Assembly (NCBI RefSeq): GCF_001447355.1
Contig: NZ_JXBW01000004.1
Span: 1 to 64,000 of the forward strand
Reading direction: 5' to 3'
DNA length: 64,000 nucleotides
Source of the DNA: Alicyclobacillus tolerans
GTDB lineage: Bacteria > Bacillota > Bacilli > Alicyclobacillales > Alicyclobacillaceae
Part shown: positions 46,248-54,015 of the stretch, piece after piece
How positions within the stretch are numbered: the first letter of the stretch is position 1
Layout: every line of letters starts with the position of its first letter
Made by a program: the position numbers and the translations under genes
The notes under the pieces: model-generated
What the model saw: only the letters and a program-made list of their open reading frames with translations
Database searches by the model: none
Told to the model about the DNA's origin: nothing

Positions 46248-47456
46248 CTACGCTTCAACGTACAATTTCGGCACTCGACGATTGATTTGACAGAGGATCT
46301 CATACGGAATTGTCTCGGCAAGCGGCGCAACTGTTGACAATGATAACACATTTCGCCCTTCTTCATTCGCCGCAAGTGCGAACGTTTCCTGCAACCAGTT
46401 TGCGCGATGCTCCGGGGGCACGGACCGCCAAGCAGAAGCAGTCCAGGTCGACGGCGGATCGATCCCAAACACGGTGACAAAATCCCCGACCTGTGCTTCC
46501 GGAACATGTGACACATCAACCATCGCCTGGTCCATGCACACGCGCCCGACAATCGGTACATCGCGTCCGCGCACGCGGACCATGCCGCGATTCGAGAGAA
46601 TGCGCAGAAATCCATCGGCGTACCCGACGGCGATCGTCGCTACGCGCATAGGGCGCTGTGCGGTGTAGGTGGCGCCATAACCAATCGTCTCCCCCGGGCG
46701 GACATCGGCCACGCGCGTGATCGACGTGTACATGTGCATGACCGGGCGCAACTCTGGTTGCGGCAAAACCTCTGGATCTGGGGAGTAACCATAAGCGGCG
46801 ATGCCGACGCGCACCATGTCGAACTGCCACGCTTCGCCGCGCAAGAGCCCGGCGCTATTCGCTGCATGCACGAGCGGCGGTGCAGAGCCTTTCTCGCGCA
46901 ACGTCTGAACGGCCTCTAAGAGCCGCTCCACTTGGCCGAGGGCATGGCTCACATCCGCCGCGTCCGCACAGGCCAGGTGTGTACACACCCCAGCAAACCG
47001 GATATCCGCGCGATTGGCCATCGCCTCGATCACGCGGAGCGCGGCCTCGATGGACTTAAAGCCAAGGCGGTTCATGCCCGTGTCGATGGCGATGTGCATC
47101 GCAAGCGGCCTTGGCAAGCGAGGAATGTCCGGGATCGGACACAAATCGGTGTAGAGGACGTCGAGCTTGGCTTCGGCTGCGACGACACACTCGTCAACCC
47201 CGAGGGCGCCGAGGATGAGGATGGGAATCTCCTTGTCAAAGGCGCGAATTTGCAAAGCCTCTTCCAGCGAGGCCACCGCCACTTGGTACACGCCCTCGCG
47301 GCGCAGCACTTCGACGACCGGGCGCACACCATGCCCGTAAGCATCGGCCTTGACGGCGACGAGCAGGCGCACACCGGGCGCCAACCTGCCTTTGAGCAGG
47401 CGAATATTATGGGCGAGCGCGGATAAATCCACCATCGCAAATGTCGTTCGATACAT
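46248..47456 (-). CDS. alr: Alanine racemase
   Basis: Alr makes D-alanine for peptidoglycan, using pyridoxal phosphate. The 402-residue product has the PLP-lysine motif AVKADAYGHG (Lys36) and the catalytic tyrosine region GETIGYGATYTA, with VCMDQAMVDVSHVPEAQ nearby. GAGGTG before ATG 47456 fixes the start inside a longer frame. It sits between the ydcC-like gene and ndoAI, the standard Bacilli order; D-alanine also affects spore germination through its L-isomer. Confidence 0.97.
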   Translation of the reverse strand: MYRTTFAMVDLSALAHNIRLLKGRLAPGVRLLVAVKADAYGHGVRPVVEVLRREGVYQVAVASLEEALQIRAFDKEIPILILGALGVDECVVAAEAKLDVLYTDLCPIPDIPRLPRPLAMHIAIDTGMNRLGFKSIEAALRVIEAMANRADIRFAGVCTHLACADAADVSHALGQVERLLEAVQTLREKGSAPPLVHAANSAGLLRGEAWQFDMVRVGIAAYGYSPDPEVLPQPELRPVMHMYTSITRVADVRPGETIGYGATYTAQRPMRVATIAVGYADGFLRILSNRGMVRVRGRDVPIVGRVCMDQAMVDVSHVPEAQVGDFVTVFGIDPPSTWTASAWRSVPPEHRANWLQETFALAANEEGRNVLSLSTVAPLAETIPYEILCQINRRVPKLYVEA

Positions 47457-47485
47457 GGCGTTCACCTCGCTTGTGCCAGTGTAGC

Positions 47486-47534
47486 ACAAAACAAAGGGCC
47501 ATCCCGCAGGCGTAACGCCCGCTGCGGATGGCCC
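47486..47534 (-). terminator. Intrinsic terminator between ydcC-like gene and alr
   Basis: On the minus strand a hairpin with arms GGGCCATCC and GGATGGCCC, and an inner GGGCG/CGCC stem, is followed by TTTGTTTTGTG. It ends the nnr-ydcC transcription unit, at least partly. Confidence 0.75.
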
Positions 47535-47560
47535 GTGCCGTATGCGCACAGCCATATCGT

Positions 47561-48568
47561 CTACTTCCCGACTTGGCCGAAGGTCGAGATCGCAATGTCT
47601 TGCAATTGGTCGAGGTTCATGTCGTTACTGGTCAACGAGAATTCGATCCCGTTGTTAATCCACGTGATATTCGAGACGTTTGTGCCCGTTGCATGGTTGT
47701 AAATGGCAGGCACCCCGAACATGTTGAGCAATTGTGCGCTCGGAATACCTTCCGCACCTGGCGTCGGCTCTGACTCCGTCAGCACGTAATGATGATTGCC
47801 GCCACTATAGCGCATGATCACGCTCGTGTCCGTCGGTTGTGCGAGATCCGTCAACTTGGTGCCAAATTCAGCGGGCGGCTCGACATAATCGAACGACTGA
47901 TCGCTGGCGAGCGTCGGCTTCGCAACTTGCCCAGACTGCGCCAAGGCCTGCGGATCGAACGCATCCTTCGGGAACGTGACACCTGTCGTAAACGACTGGT
48001 ACGTCAACGTCACTGCGGCAGCCCCGTTCTTGTCGAGCAGTTTCACCGTCTGTGGATTTAAGTCTTTGGACAAGACGATTTGTTCGCGACTGATGACATC
48101 GCTTGCCGGTGTGACCGGGACATCAAACGAATAGACGCCGCCGTTTTTCTGAACCTTCACCGACTTTTGTGCCGTGATTTGGTTCAGCAGTTGATTGTAT
48201 AGATAGATTTGGCCCTGATTCTGCGCCCAGTTGCCGTTGAATCGAAAGACCTTGCCAAGTGCCGGGCTGACAATGAACATGCCGCTTGGGTTGCGCACGA
48301 TGATCTGGTTAATCTGCTTTTCCGCGTTGCCTAGTTCGATTTTGTATGTGTCCTGTGATTCGTACGAGACGCGGACGAAGTACTTTTGGACATTGTTGTC
48401 CATCTGTACCGTCATCATGGCTTCGCTCTGGTAGTTCTTACTGTCGAGCGTCTCGGCATGCTCCTGAATTTTATGCGTGACCGACTTATTGCTGCCCGGA
48501 ACGCCACAGCCGACGACAACGCCGCCGGCGATGCCGAGTGCTAACAGGACTGCCGTAACCTTTCGCAT
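47561..48568 (-). CDS. Outer-surface lipoprotein, YdcC-like
   Basis: The 335-residue protein has a signal peptide ending VVVGC, with the lipid-modified cysteine at position 21, and a LolA/DUF4367-like fold: SEAMMTVQMDNNVQKYFV, IIVRNPSGMFIVSPALGK, and a C-terminal GIEFSLTSNDMNLDQLQDI. In B. subtilis ydcC lies between acpS/nnr and alr exactly as here and is a sporulation-associated lipoprotein of the GerS type. The precise role is not known. GGCGAGG before ATG 48568 sets the start. Confidence 0.85.
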   Translation of the reverse strand: MRKVTAVLLALGIAGGVVVGCGVPGSNKSVTHKIQEHAETLDSKNYQSEAMMTVQMDNNVQKYFVRVSYESQDTYKIELGNAEKQINQIIVRNPSGMFIVSPALGKVFRFNGNWAQNQGQIYLYNQLLNQITAQKSVKVQKNGGVYSFDVPVTPASDVISREQIVLSKDLNPQTVKLLDKNGAAAVTLTYQSFTTGVTFPKDAFDPQALAQSGQVAKPTLASDQSFDYVEPPAEFGTKLTDLAQPTDTSVIMRYSGGNHHYVLTESEPTPGAEGIPSAQLLNMFGVPAIYNHATGTNVSNITWINNGIEFSLTSNDMNLDQLQDIAISTFGQVGK

Positions 48569-48613
48569 AGCCACCTCGCCTTTCTCCGACACACACCATG
48601 TCAACCACCGAGG

Positions 48614-50101
48614 TTACCGGAGAGATTGCAGGTACGCTTTCAGCGCATTGGGCAACTCATGGACGACATCGGAGGCGGTCGCACTCACCCTGGTCAGTGC
48701 CTGCCCCGCCAGCTCCCCTGCGCGACCATGGAGCCATGCGCCAAGGCTCGCGGCGGCAAACGCATCCAGTCCCTGTGCGAGCAGGCTGCCGACAACGCCT
48801 GCAAGCACGTCGCCTGTGCCCGCGACGGCAAGCGACGCGTCACCTGTCGGATTGACCCGCAGTCGCCCGTCTGGCGTCGCGATGATGGTCCGATAGCCTT
48901 TAAGCAAGGCAACTGCCCCTGAGCGCATCGCGATCTCGCGAGCCGCCTCAATCCGCCTGGCCTGCACCGTGGACACATCCCAGCCGAGCATGCGCGCCGC
49001 CTCTTTCGGATGTGGCGTCAGCACGTACTCGCCCGCTACCGGCATGAACCGCCCGCCCTGCGCCACAAAGGCCAAGGCATCCGCGTCGATCGCGCCGCGT
49101 TGCACGCCGCACTCGGCCAGTTGGCGGAGCCATGCCTCTGCGCTGTGAGCGCGATCGCCAAGGCCGGGGCCAATCACCACCGCCTGACAATCCGCAAACG
49201 CCGCAGGTACCTCCGTTTGCGACCGCACGACGATGTCCGGCGCCCACTCGCCACCCTTAGCTCCTTCGCCGCCGACGACGACCATGCCGACGCCCACTTT
49301 GGCCGCCGCCAATGCGGCAAGGCGCGCCGCCCCGGTCATGGTCCCTACTGCGATGCCGACCCGGCCAAAGCTGCCCTTATGCGTAAGCACAGCGCGATCG
49401 CCATACTGGCCGCGAAACAAAGCGGGGTGTGTATACATCGCGATCGCATCGTCGATCCGCATTTCGATCCCGATGTCTGCCACGCGAACCTGCCCTGCAT
49501 AAAGCGCTCCCGGCGTGACAGCCGTCCCCAATTTTTCTGCAGCCATGGCAACGGTCGTTGTCGCCTGCACGGCTCCGCCAAGGACCTCTCCAGTGGATGC
49601 GTTGACGCCGGTTGGCACGTCAATGGCCACCACGTCCGCCTGCGCCTGGTTGATCTCGTCGACCACAAGCGCAATGTCACCAGTCAAAGGTCGGGATACA
49701 CCCGTGCCGAGAATGGCGTCGACAATTGCCACTTTCCCGGTCGCTTGCGCGAGTGCCACCGCTTCGCGGACAACGCCCGGCTCGTACAGTTGCCAGCGAA
49801 CCCCTGCCGCATCGGCAATCGAGTGTGCGAGCCGCGCGTCCGATTGTAAGGTGGCGGGATCGACAAGCGTCACGACGGAAACCGCAATGCCTGCTCGCTT
49901 CAACCAGCGAGCGCAAAGCCAGCCATCCGCGCCGTTGTTACCCTTTCCGCAGACGACGACGGCCGCCTTTGGCAAATGCGACAACACGGCATCGGCGACG
50001 GCCCGTCCGGCATGATCCATGAGCACGATGGCCGGAACCCGGTATGTTTCGATGGTGTCGTGATCGAAACTCCGCATTTGTTCACTCGTGACGAGATACA
50101 C
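48614..50101 (-). CDS. nnr: Bifunctional NAD(P)HX epimerase/dehydratase
   Basis: Nnr repairs hydrated NAD(P)H. The N-terminal YjeF epimerase domain (MRSFDHDTIETYRVPAIVLM, VVCGKGNNGADGWLCARWL) is fused to the C-terminal ADP-dependent dehydratase (LTHKGSFGRVGIAVGTMTGA, GPGLGDRAHS, YVLTPHPKEAARML, AVAGTGDVLAGVVGSLLAQG). At 495 residues it is the usual two-domain length. GGGGAGG seven bases before GTG 50101 sets the start. It follows acpS, as in Bacillus. Confidence 0.95.
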   Translation of the reverse strand: MYLVTSEQMRSFDHDTIETYRVPAIVLMDHAGRAVADAVLSHLPKAAVVVCGKGNNGADGWLCARWLKRAGIAVSVVTLVDPATLQSDARLAHSIADAAGVRWQLYEPGVVREAVALAQATGKVAIVDAILGTGVSRPLTGDIALVVDEINQAQADVVAIDVPTGVNASTGEVLGGAVQATTTVAMAAEKLGTAVTPGALYAGQVRVADIGIEMRIDDAIAMYTHPALFRGQYGDRAVLTHKGSFGRVGIAVGTMTGAARLAALAAAKVGVGMVVVGGEGAKGGEWAPDIVVRSQTEVPAAFADCQAVVIGPGLGDRAHSAEAWLRQLAECGVQRGAIDADALAFVAQGGRFMPVAGEYVLTPHPKEAARMLGWDVSTVQARRIEAAREIAMRSGAVALLKGYRTIIATPDGRLRVNPTGDASLAVAGTGDVLAGVVGSLLAQGLDAFAAASLGAWLHGRAGELAGQALTRVSATASDVVHELPNALKAYLQSLR

Positions 50102-50161
50102 AAAGTACCCTCCCCGAGGATTGGTATATGGATATTCGCGCTGTCCCAACAATATGTACAA

Positions 50162-50578
50162 TCATGACAAGCGGGGAGCTTGTGCCAAGCGCTCCAGAAT
50201 GGCGACAGCGTAAGCGACGCCGGCTGCATGGGAGAGCGAAACGTGGAGCTGGGCAGAAGGCTTTTGCACGTGCCCGGCAACTTCGACGAGCCCGGACGCG
50301 TCCGACCACTCCGTGACAAGGCCGGTTTCGCCGACGCGAATGCTGACCGTCGACATGCCTAGCCTGCCGAGCCCGAGCCCTGTGGCTTTTGCGATGGCCT
50401 CCTTCGCCGCAAAGCGCCCGGCGACAAACTCGGCCAGTCGCGCTTCGTCGGTGAACTGTGCGCTGATTTGCAATTCCGCTGCGGATAGCACGCGTTGTAA
50501 AAACGGTTCGCGGTTGCGCCGAAGCGCCTGGCGAACGCGGGGGATTTCAACTAAATCGGTGCCAAGACCGATAATCAC
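50162..50578 (-). CDS. acpS: Holo-[acyl-carrier-protein] synthase
   Basis: AcpS transfers phosphopantetheine from CoA to apo-acyl carrier protein for fatty-acid synthesis. The 138-residue product opens IIGLGTDLVEIPRVRQAL with the metal-binding aspartate and has VAGRFAAKEAIAKATGLGLG with the metal-binding glutamate, then VSLSHAAGVAYAVAIL. A GTG start with a GGGGTG site is used. It leads the acpS-nnr-ydcC-alr run. Confidence 0.95.
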   Translation of the reverse strand: MIIGLGTDLVEIPRVRQALRRNREPFLQRVLSAAELQISAQFTDEARLAEFVAGRFAAKEAIAKATGLGLGRLGMSTVSIRVGETGLVTEWSDASGLVEVAGHVQKPSAQLHVSLSHAAGVAYAVAILERLAQAPRLS

Positions 50579-50706
50579 AGGAAAATCACCCCTGTGCCAT
50601 TATACACCCGGCGTCGTGCTCTGGGCTTGCTTGTCATACCAGGTGAAATCGGCCGCGTTTTGTGGCACAATAATCGGGATATGTCGACAGAGAGGGCGGA
50701 AGTTCG

Positions 50707-50895
50707 GTGCATCACGCAATCGAAGCAGTATTTGTCCTGTTCATTGGGTGCTTATTCGTCTACTTGATGAAAATTCGCCCCGGTGCAAAGCCGATGACGA
50801 AGCCCAAAATGATCGGTTACTTCGTCCTTGGTATCGTGATTGGTGTTATCTTCATCTCGACCGATGGGATTTACGCCCCGACAACGGGGTTATAA
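50707..50895 (+). CDS. Small membrane protein, unknown
   Basis: This 62-residue protein has two hydrophobic helices (AIEAVFVLFIGCLFVYLM and MIGYFVLGIVIGVIFIS) joined by a basic loop KIRPGAKPMTKPK. I do not recognise the family. The GTG start has a modest GGCGGAAG site. It lies upstream of and possibly with map, divergent from acpS. No function can be given. Confidence 0.6.
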   Translation: MHHAIEAVFVLFIGCLFVYLMKIRPGAKPMTKPKMIGYFVLGIVIGVIFISTDGIYAPTTGL

Positions 50896-50952
50896 CGTCC
50901 TTTGCTTACGCGAAACCTGCAAGGTAGCGTCGATGGACAACGGAGATAGGAG

Positions 50953-51714
50953 ATGCAAGGCGTGATCGTGCTTAAAAGCAGACATGAAATTGCGTTGATG
51001 AAAGAGGCGGGGAAAGTCGTCGCCGCGTGCCATGAGGCTCTTCGCGCAAAAGTCAAACCGGGAGTCACGACGCTGGAAATCGACGCCTTTGTGGAATCAT
51101 TCATTCGGAAATACAACATGGAGCCCGCCCAAAAGGGCTATCGCGGTTATCCGTTTGCCGCCTGTACATCGGTCAACGACGTCGTTTGCCATGGCTTCCC
51201 GAGTGACTATGTACTTCAAGAGGGCGATATCGTCACCGTCGATATGGTTGCCCTCCACAAAGGGTTGCACGCCGACTCGGCATGGAGTTATGCGGTGGGT
51301 GAAATTAGTGAGGAAGCTCGCCGCTTGCTCGATGTGACGAAACAGGCTTTATATGTCGGGATCGAAGCGGCGCAGATCGACAACCACATTTCGGACATTG
51401 GCCACGCGATTCAGACCTACGTGGAAGCTCAAGGGTTTTCTGTCGTTCGCGACTACATCGGACATGGTATCGGCCGCCAGATGCACGAGAGCCCAGAGGT
51501 GCTACATTTCGGGCCACCGCACAGAGGCGCGCGCATTCGTAAAGGGATGGCATTTACCATTGAACCGATGGTCAACGTCGGCACATATGCCTGCAAACTG
51601 GATGACGACGGTTGGACATCGCGCACCGAAGATGGCAAATGGAGCGCACAATACGAGCACACCCTGGTCATGAGTGAACACGGTCCCGAAATCATCACTG
51701 AACAGGCACAGTGA
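50953..51714 (+). CDS. map: Methionine aminopeptidase type I
   Basis: Map removes the initiator methionine from nascent proteins. The 253-residue product has the five metal ligands of the type I enzyme: the Asp pair in IVTVDMVALHKGLHADSAWS, His in YIGHGIGRQMHE, Glu in TIEPMVNVG and Glu in YEHTLVM. CTSVNDVVCHGFPSD is also typical. ATG 50953 has a GGAG seven bases upstream; GTG 50962 is an alternative. It is a stand-alone copy, away from the ribosomal-protein cluster where map is often found, so it may be a second paralogue. Confidence 0.95.
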   Translation: MQGVIVLKSRHEIALMKEAGKVVAACHEALRAKVKPGVTTLEIDAFVESFIRKYNMEPAQKGYRGYPFAACTSVNDVVCHGFPSDYVLQEGDIVTVDMVALHKGLHADSAWSYAVGEISEEARRLLDVTKQALYVGIEAAQIDNHISDIGHAIQTYVEAQGFSVVRDYIGHGIGRQMHESPEVLHFGPPHRGARIRKGMAFTIEPMVNVGTYACKLDDDGWTSRTEDGKWSAQYEHTLVMSEHGPEIITEQAQ

Positions 51715-51741
51715 CAGACTCTACGTTCTTGAAAGCGCGGC

Positions 51742-51767
51742 GGGACAGCCTCGGCAAGGGCTGTCCC
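51742..51767. terminator. Inverted repeat between convergent genes, possible terminator
   Basis: GGGACAGCC and GGCTGTCCC form a strong hairpin between map (plus) and the Toprim gene (minus). Neither side has a clear T run, so termination is only probable from its position. Confidence 0.45.
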
Positions 51768-51791
51768 GGCGTTGCGGTGAAAACTGGGTTA

Positions 51792-52178
51792 TCACCTTGC
51801 GATGTGTTCCCCTTTCCAAGGGCCTGTCTGTAAAAGGCTTTCGTCAATGGCAAAATGGGCATCGGACAAAATCTTTGCCAAATGCTCAAGCGGCGTGCGC
51901 GCAACCTCACGGTAAGACTTGCGCGTATACAGATCCACGGCATTTGGCAATTCGCGTTTAAGCTGTTTGCGCAAGCGGTTTCCAGCCGAGTCGGCATCTA
52001 CCAAAATATAGACCTCGTCCTGCTGCAGCGGCACAATCTCGTTTTCAACCTGCTCGTAACTGAGTGTGCCCTTCGTGCATACCACCTCGACTTCTTCTCG
52101 AAGGACCTTGAGAATCCTTGATCTATCCGTCTTGCCTTCCACAATGATCACTTTGCGCGAAGTCGCCGGTGTACGCAT
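51792..52178 (-). CDS. Toprim domain protein (RNase M5-like small Toprim)
   Basis: The 128-residue protein consists of a single Toprim domain: VIIVEGKTDRSRILKVL with the catalytic glutamate and YILVDADSAGNRLRKQLKREL with the DxD motif, then YTRKSYREVARTPLEHLAKI. It resembles the small Toprim proteins of Bacilli (YusF type) and the N-terminal half of RNase M5, but lacks the rest of the RNase M5 protein. Its substrate is unknown. The start ATG 52178 follows an AAGGAAG site; the longer frame to 52208 is less likely. Confidence 0.85.
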   Translation of the reverse strand: MRTPATSRKVIIVEGKTDRSRILKVLREEVEVVCTKGTLSYEQVENEIVPLQQDEVYILVDADSAGNRLRKQLKRELPNAVDLYTRKSYREVARTPLEHLAKILSDAHFAIDESLLQTGPWKGEHIAR

Positions 52179-52343
52179 CTTGTTCAACTTCCTTCCATCT
52201 GCAAACACTCAAGCCAACTGCAAACGGTGGTGCCACCCTCATCATAGCACGTTCGGAATCTCTCGACAGCCGGCCATTCATGGAGAATCGTCCAGCCGTA
52301 TTCGCACGTGCGGCATACGATGTACAAAAAGGAGGACTTTTTG

Positions 52344-52616
52344 ATGGCCCATCGGAGCGCTGTTGATGCAGAACACTGCTTTCTTCCGTTGTTTCTCATC
52401 TTTGGCGGTCTGGGCGCGGCACGGGGTTTTTCGCGCAATGGCGGCTGGGCGGGACAACCAGGGCGAGCAGGCGTTGTCGATCCGCCTATGGGCGGCCGCA
52501 TGACGCCCGGTTACGGTTATCCCGGCTACATGTCGCCCTATGCACAGAACCCAGGCTATATGCAGCAAGCCCCAAATGGAGCTATGCCGGCAACCAGATG
52601 GCCGTTCATGTTTTAA
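52344..52616 (+). CDS. Hypothetical small Gly/Pro/Tyr-rich protein
   Basis: The 90-residue protein has a short hydrophobic stretch (CFLPLFLIFGGLGAARGF) and a Gly/Pro/Tyr/Met-rich C-terminus (GYGYPGYMSPYAQNPGYMQQ). An AAAGGAGG site eight bases before ATG 52344 makes translation likely. I do not recognise the family. Its composition recalls small spore coat or crust proteins, and it lies next to the tandem small paralogues, but that is a guess. Confidence 0.62.
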   Translation: MAHRSAVDAEHCFLPLFLIFGGLGAARGFSRNGGWAGQPGRAGVVDPPMGGRMTPGYGYPGYMSPYAQNPGYMQQAPNGAMPATRWPFMF

Positions 52617-52676
52617 CGGAGACTTGGCTGCAGAGCAGGAATGATCGTCCTGCCTGCAGCCATTCGTCTGTCGCCG

Positions 52677-52925
52677 CTAGACATTGGCAGAAGCCGAAGG
52701 TTTCAGATCCGCGTCGTTGATGGCACCATCGATCAGCTCGAAATTATCAAAGTTAACGTTCACCTGAACCGGATGCCAGTTAAAAAATCCGTATAAACCA
52801 CCGTGGCCTTGACAGAGCTTCATGTTGGCGTCCCAGCCACCTACGTTATATTCCCCAAAAAAACTACCGGCGTTCTGCTGAGGCGTATTCGTGTTAAACA
52901 CGCCAACCAAAATGACCGATGGCAT
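52677..52925 (-). CDS. Tandem small paralogue, copy 1 (function unknown)
   Basis: This 82-residue protein is one of three near-identical tandem paralogues. It runs PSVILVGVFNTNTPQQNAG, GEYNVGGWDANMKLCQGHGG and ends INDADLKPSASANV. The MPSV start, a VG turn, a Gly-rich middle and an acidic DxD-type C-terminus recall, loosely, the spore germination GerPA/GerPF family, but I cannot confirm it. It is the most diverged copy (FNWHPVQVNVNFDNFEL). GGAGG eight bases before the ATG supports translation. It lies last in the three-copy array. Confidence 0.72.
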   Translation of the reverse strand: MPSVILVGVFNTNTPQQNAGSFFGEYNVGGWDANMKLCQGHGGLYGFFNWHPVQVNVNFDNFELIDGAINDADLKPSASANV

Positions 52926-52944
52926 TCCTTAGGCCTCCTAACGA

Positions 52945-53193
52945 CTATGCGTTCGCGGACAGTTCCGGCTTTACATCGGGATCGTTAATCACCCCGTCAA
53001 TCCCTTCAAAGTTGTCAAACAGCACATTTAACTGAATTGGGAACGCATTGAATGCCCCGTAGGTGCCGCCATGCCCTTGTGCGAGCTTCATGTTGGCGTA
53101 CCAGACACCTACGTTATATTCCCCACAAAAACTACCGGCGTTCTGCTGAGGCGTATTCGTGTTAAACACGCCAACAAAAATGACCGATGGCAT
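52945..53193 (-). CDS. Tandem small paralogue, copy 2 (function unknown)
   Basis: The middle copy of the array has 82 residues: PSVIFVGVFNTNTPQQNAG, then GEYNVGVWYANMKLAQGHGG and GVINDPDVKPELSANA. Compared with copies 1 and 3 the GGWDANMK core reads GVWYANMK, and copy 2 has an added cysteine (SFCGEYN), so it may be drifting. Its start and ribosome site are overlapped by the read-through end of copy 3. The same GGAGG site with an eight-base spacing is used. Confidence 0.72.
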   Translation of the reverse strand: MPSVIFVGVFNTNTPQQNAGSFCGEYNVGVWYANMKLAQGHGGTYGAFNAFPIQLNVLFDNFEGIDGVINDPDVKPELSANA

Positions 53194-53461
53194 TCCTTAG
53201 GCCTCCTAACGAATATGCGTTCGCGGACAGTTCCCGCTTTACATCGGGATCGTTAATCACCCCGTCAATCCCTTCAAAGTTGTCAAACAGCACACTTAAC
53301 TGAATTGGGAACGCATTGAATGCCCCGTAGGTGCCGCCATCCCCTTGTGCCAGCTTCATGTTGGCGTCCCAGCCACCGATATTCCCTTCACCGACAAAGA
53401 TTCCGGCATTTTGCTGCGGCGTGTTTTGATTGATCATGCCAAACGCGATAAACGAAGGCAT
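53162..53461 (-). CDS. Tandem small paralogue, copy 3, with lost stop codon
   Basis: The first copy in transcription order begins PSFIAFGMINQNTPQQNAG and shares IGGWDANMKLAQGDGGTYG with the others. Where copy 2 ends SANA then TAG, this copy reads TAT (Tyr), so translation continues 17 residues (YSLGGLRNAIGHFCWRV) to a stop inside copy 2. The product is about 99 residues instead of 82. The frame begins at ATG 53461 after a GGAGG site; the longer frame to 53521 is not supported. Confidence 0.7.
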   Translation of the reverse strand: MPSFIAFGMINQNTPQQNAGIFVGEGNIGGWDANMKLAQGDGGTYGAFNAFPIQLSVLFDNFEGIDGVINDPDVKRELSANAYSLGGLRNAIGHFCWRV

Positions 53462-53543
53462 AGGCGACCTCCTATCGATGCACATCTTACGCCAGTGTAT
53501 GCGCTGCACGCCTGTACCCATGCGGACAGTTGTGTGTCATCAC

Positions 53544-53593
53544 TTGACAGGAGTGTATCACATGTTATGATACACCCATATCACGTGATACAC
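53544..53593 (+). promoter_or_regulatory. Promoter and operator of the GntR/ABC operon
   Basis: TTGACA (53544-53549) and TATGAT (53566-53571), 16 bases apart, form a strong sigma-A promoter. GTGTATCA (53553-53560) and TGATACAC (53568-53575) make an inverted repeat across the spacer and -10, and a second palindrome TATCACGTGATA lies at 53579-53590. These fit operators for the GntR (YtrA-type) regulator encoded just downstream, which should repress its own operon. Confidence 0.82.
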
Positions 53594-53619
53594 TTCGCGT
53601 TCCAGGGAGTGATGACGTT

Positions 53620-54015
53620 TTGGAAGAACGACGAGTGGGCTCCCTGCGCTTTCGCATCGACTTCAGTCAGCCGATTTACGAGCAGATTGTTCAACAGTTT
53701 CAAAGTTCCGTCGTCAAAGGCGAAATTGAACGCGGCACCAAGATACCGTCGGTTCGGGAATTGGCACAGGCCTTGCATGTCACGCCAAACACGGTCATGC
53801 ACGCGTATCAAGAGATGGAACGCAGCGGTCTTACCGAAACCAGAAGAGGTCAAGGCACGTTTATCACATCGTCGCAAGAACAGATTGAACAGTTGCGCAG
53901 CAAACTCGCCGCTGTTGCCGTCCGAGAATTCCTACAGAAAATGAATGATTTAGGGTATTCAGGACAGGCCATCTTTCGGCTCATACAAGACGAAGAAAGG
54001 GATGAGACCCCTTGA
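53620..54015 (+). CDS. GntR-family (YtrA subfamily) transcriptional regulator
   Basis: The 131-residue regulator has an N-terminal winged helix (PIYEQIVQQFQSSVVKGEIE, IPSVRELAQALHVTPNTVMH, GLTETRRGQGTFI) and only a short helical C-terminal part, which is the YtrA type. These regulators usually repress ABC transporter operons induced by cell-wall or membrane stress. The TTG start at 53620 follows GGGAG by about ten bases. It overlaps the ABC ATPase gene as TTGA, and palindromes at its promoter suggest autoregulation. Confidence 0.92.
   Translation: MEERRVGSLRFRIDFSQPIYEQIVQQFQSSVVKGEIERGTKIPSVRELAQALHVTPNTVMHAYQEMERSGLTETRRGQGTFITSSQEQIEQLRSKLAAVAVREFLQKMNDLGYSGQAIFRLIQDEERDETP

Larger units (their letters stand above)
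52677..53464 (-). repeat. Three 268-bp direct tandem repeats
   Basis: Starts of the three genes lie at 52925, 53193 and 53461, and equivalent ends at 52677, 52945 and 53213, exactly 268 bases apart. The nucleotide sequence of copies 2 and 3 is almost identical over most of the unit, including the intergenic ribosome site, so duplication is recent. Confidence 0.88.
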
